Source of the DNA: Brevundimonas huaxiensis
Lineage (GTDB): Bacteria; Pseudomonadota; Alphaproteobacteria; Caulobacterales; Caulobacteraceae
Reading direction: 5' to 3'
Assembly: GCF_014218725.1 (NCBI RefSeq)
Contig: NZ_JABBJE010000001.1
Location: 558,001-622,000 of the forward strand
Length of the DNA: 64,000 nt
Each line of letters starts with the position of its first letter. Within the stretch, counting starts at the first letter, position 1. The notes beneath the pieces are model-generated. The model was not told the origin of the DNA and did not search any database. It saw only the letters and a program-made list of their open reading frames with translations. Positions 62,400-64,000 of this stretch are shown one piece after another. Made by a program: the position numbers and the translations under genes.

Positions 62400-64000
62400 C
62401 TAAAGCACCGGAACCCGTCGCCGCAGGTGGGTGACGGGGACCGTCAGTTCGGCCAGCGCGGCCTTCATCGCCTCATAGCCCGTGGCGACGGGGCCGTCGT
62501 AGGTCTTCCAGTCGCGAATATCGCTACCGGCGACCTGGGGCAGGACCAGAATGTCGGCGTCGGCCCGCGACTGGGTCATCTCGGCGTCGGTGGTGATGGT
62601 CGCCGAGCGCATCAGGATCGAGACGATGGGCGGGCCGGCCTTCCAGGCACCGGACAGGACCCATTTCCACCAGGACGGCGGATTTTCCAGCGCCTGGGGG
62701 TCGACGCCGCGCGTCTGGGACATGTCCACGCCGATAATCGGTCCGCTGTTCAGCTGGCGCATCACGCTGGTGGGGAAGTTCTTCAGCACGGCGCCGTCCA
62801 CCAGCACCTGACCGTCCATCACGACCGGCGGCAGGACGCCGGGAATGGCGATGGAGGCGCGCATGGCCCGCCGCATCAGGCCCGTGCGATGGGCCTCGAT
62901 TCGGCCCGAGGTCAGGTTCGAAGAGACGGCGAAGAACGGCAGGGCCAGGTCCGCAAGGTCGATGTCGCCGTAAGCCTGCTCCAGCAAACGGGCGACTTTT
63001 CGGGCGCGGGACATGGCGATGATCGGTACGGCCAGGTCCGACAGCGGATCGGACTCGACGAAGGCGCGTCGAATCTCGAAATCCAGCCGTTCGAAGGACC
63101 AGCCCAGGGCCGGGCCGGCGGCGACGACCGCGCCCATGGAGGCGCCGCCGGCGAAGTCGATGGGGACCTTGGCCTCTTCCAGCGCCCGGATCGCGCCGAT
63201 GTGGCAATAGGCCCGCGCGCCGCCGCCGGACAGGACCAGGCCGACCGCCGTGCCGGTGACGACGCGGGCGATCCGCTCGGAGTCATTGGCCAGTCCCTCG
63301 ACGCAATGGAACCAGCGATCGGGCTGGAGCGCATCCAGCCAGACGCGGGTGTTGGCCGGATGATGCATGCGCGGATCGCGCAGCAGGATCAGGTCGGTCA
63401 GGCGGCGGCCGTCGCCGAAGCCCTGACGGCGCGGCACGGCGGACGGGGGCGCCAGAAGGCCGCTGCCGACGATGAACATCCGGTCCACCTGACGCGCGCA
63501 CAGGCTGGCCCAGGCGGGCTGATCCTGTTCGGCGACATAGAGGACATAGTCGTGGTCGCCCTCCACCCGGCTGAACCATTCGGACGCCGAGGCCAGGGCC
63601 GACTGGTCGATGACCTGACAGGTGAAGCCCATGGCCTGGATGGCCGCGGCGATGCGTTCGACGAAGGCGCGGATGGGGCGGGGGCGGGCGGAGACGAAGC
63701 CGAAGACACTGGGCTCAGACGCGCCCGCCGTGCGTTCGCGGGCGCGGTGGATCATCAGCCGCGACAGCTCGACCATCAGGTCCGGCTCGGTGCGGGCGGC
63801 CTCGAAAAAGGCTTCGCGCGGCAGGGCCAGGATTTCGCTGTCCCTCAGGGCGACGACGGTGGCGGTGTGCGGCGTGCCGGCCAGCATGGCCATTTCGCCC
63901 ACCGGCTCGCCCGCCTTGACGACGCCCAGCATGTGCGGCGGTTGATCCGGCTCCATCCGAAACACGCCCAGACGGCCGGACCGGACCAGACACAGGGTGT
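62400..64000 (-). CDS. Cyclic nucleotide-binding and patatin-like phospholipase protein (5' end outside window)
   Basis: The frame is open to the right edge, so the start is beyond the window; the visible part is about 533 codons. The first visible part is the end of a cNMP-binding domain (CLVRSGRLGVFRMEP, GEPVGEMAMLAGTPHTATVVALRDSEIL). The C-terminal part is a patatin/NTE-like domain with oxyanion loop GGGARAYCHIG, nucleophile GASMG and DGAVLKNFP, the catalytic Asp. It resembles bacterial homologues of neuropathy target esterase, which hydrolyse lysophospholipids. An internal ATG at 63965 is not the likely start. Confidence 0.9.
   Translation of the reverse strand, partial: TLCLVRSGRLGVFRMEPDQPPHMLGVVKAGEPVGEMAMLAGTPHTATVVALRDSEILALPREAFFEAARTEPDLMVELSRLMIHRARERTAGASEPSVFGFVSARPRPIRAFVERIAAAIQAMGFTCQVIDQSALASASEWFSRVEGDHDYVLYVAEQDQPAWASLCARQVDRMFIVGSGLLAPPSAVPRRQGFGDGRRLTDLILLRDPRMHHPANTRVWLDALQPDRWFHCVEGLANDSERIARVVTGTAVGLVLSGGGARAYCHIGAIRALEEAKVPIDFAGGASMGAVVAAGPALGWSFERLDFEIRRAFVESDPLSDLAVPIIAMSRARKVARLLEQAYGDIDLADLALPFFAVSSNLTSGRIEAHRTGLMRRAMRASIAIPGVLPPVVMDGQVLVDGAVLKNFPTSVMRQLNSGPIIGVDMSQTRGVDPQALENPPSWWKWVLSGAWKAGPPIVSILMRSATITTDAEMTQSRADADILVLPQVAGSDIRDWKTYDGPVATGYEAMKAALAELTVPVTHLRRRVPVL

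Overview
The window comes from the chromosome of a high-GC alphaproteobacterium, most likely a pigmented Brevundimonas or a close relative in the Caulobacterales. The main evidence is a complete xanthophyll cluster with the gene set and CrtG-type hydroxylase known from Brevundimonas, plus a bactofilin, a TonB-dependent receptor, a cyo oxidase next to a RegB/RegA pair, and a seven-gene suf operon behind an IscR-type regulator. This assignment rests on recognised protein families; no database search was run. I see no CRISPR array, insertion sequence, prophage or rRNA. One tRNA is present, tRNA-Ser(GCU).

Layout. 1-3.9 kb: the end of an exopolysaccharide operon on the minus strand (polyprenyl-phosphate sugar transferase, flippase, two glycosyltransferases). 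4.06 kb: tRNA-Ser. 4.2-13.9 kb: carotenoid genes crtW, crtYIB, crtE, idi type 2, crtZ and crtG. An ABC exporter pair is translationally coupled behind crtE. Together these enzymes predict 2-hydroxylated astaxanthin-type pigments. 13.9-23.2 kb: a dicarboxylate-type regulon with a DctB/DctD-like two-component system, divergent dctA, a TonB-dependent receptor and a secreted alpha/beta hydrolase. This reads as a capture, cleave and import module and is the most novel-looking unit here.

23.3-31.7 kb: an MHS/MFS transporter, then cyoABCD-surf1-regB-regA, which places a terminal oxidase, its assembly factor and a redox sensor pair in one run. 31.7-40.4 kb: mostly housekeeping genes (HIT protein, holin-like membrane protein, cobS, ohr, PBP1A, prfB with a programmed +1 frameshift, bactofilin, bcp, tyrS). 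40.4-43.7 kb: a sparse stretch with inverted repeats and two small putative membrane proteins, then DOMON-like, DUF1343 and DUF6624 genes. 43.8-46.2 kb: ahpC and ahpF. 46.2-48 kb: an OmdA-like small protein, an outer-membrane transporter-like protein and an alpha/beta hydrolase-fold protein whose nucleophile is replaced.

48.2-55.0 kb: iscR, cysteine desulfurase, sufBCDS, sufT-like and sufA, with overlapping or tightly packed junctions. 55.2-64 kb: a PlsC-like acyltransferase, a diguanylate cyclase, a DEAD-box helicase, an Ala/Lys/Pro-rich histone H1-like protein, prmA, a Xaa-Pro aminopeptidase, and a cNMP-binding/patatin protein cut by the window edge. Coding density is high. Many neighbours overlap by ATGA/TGATG junctions, and several convergent pairs abut or overlap.
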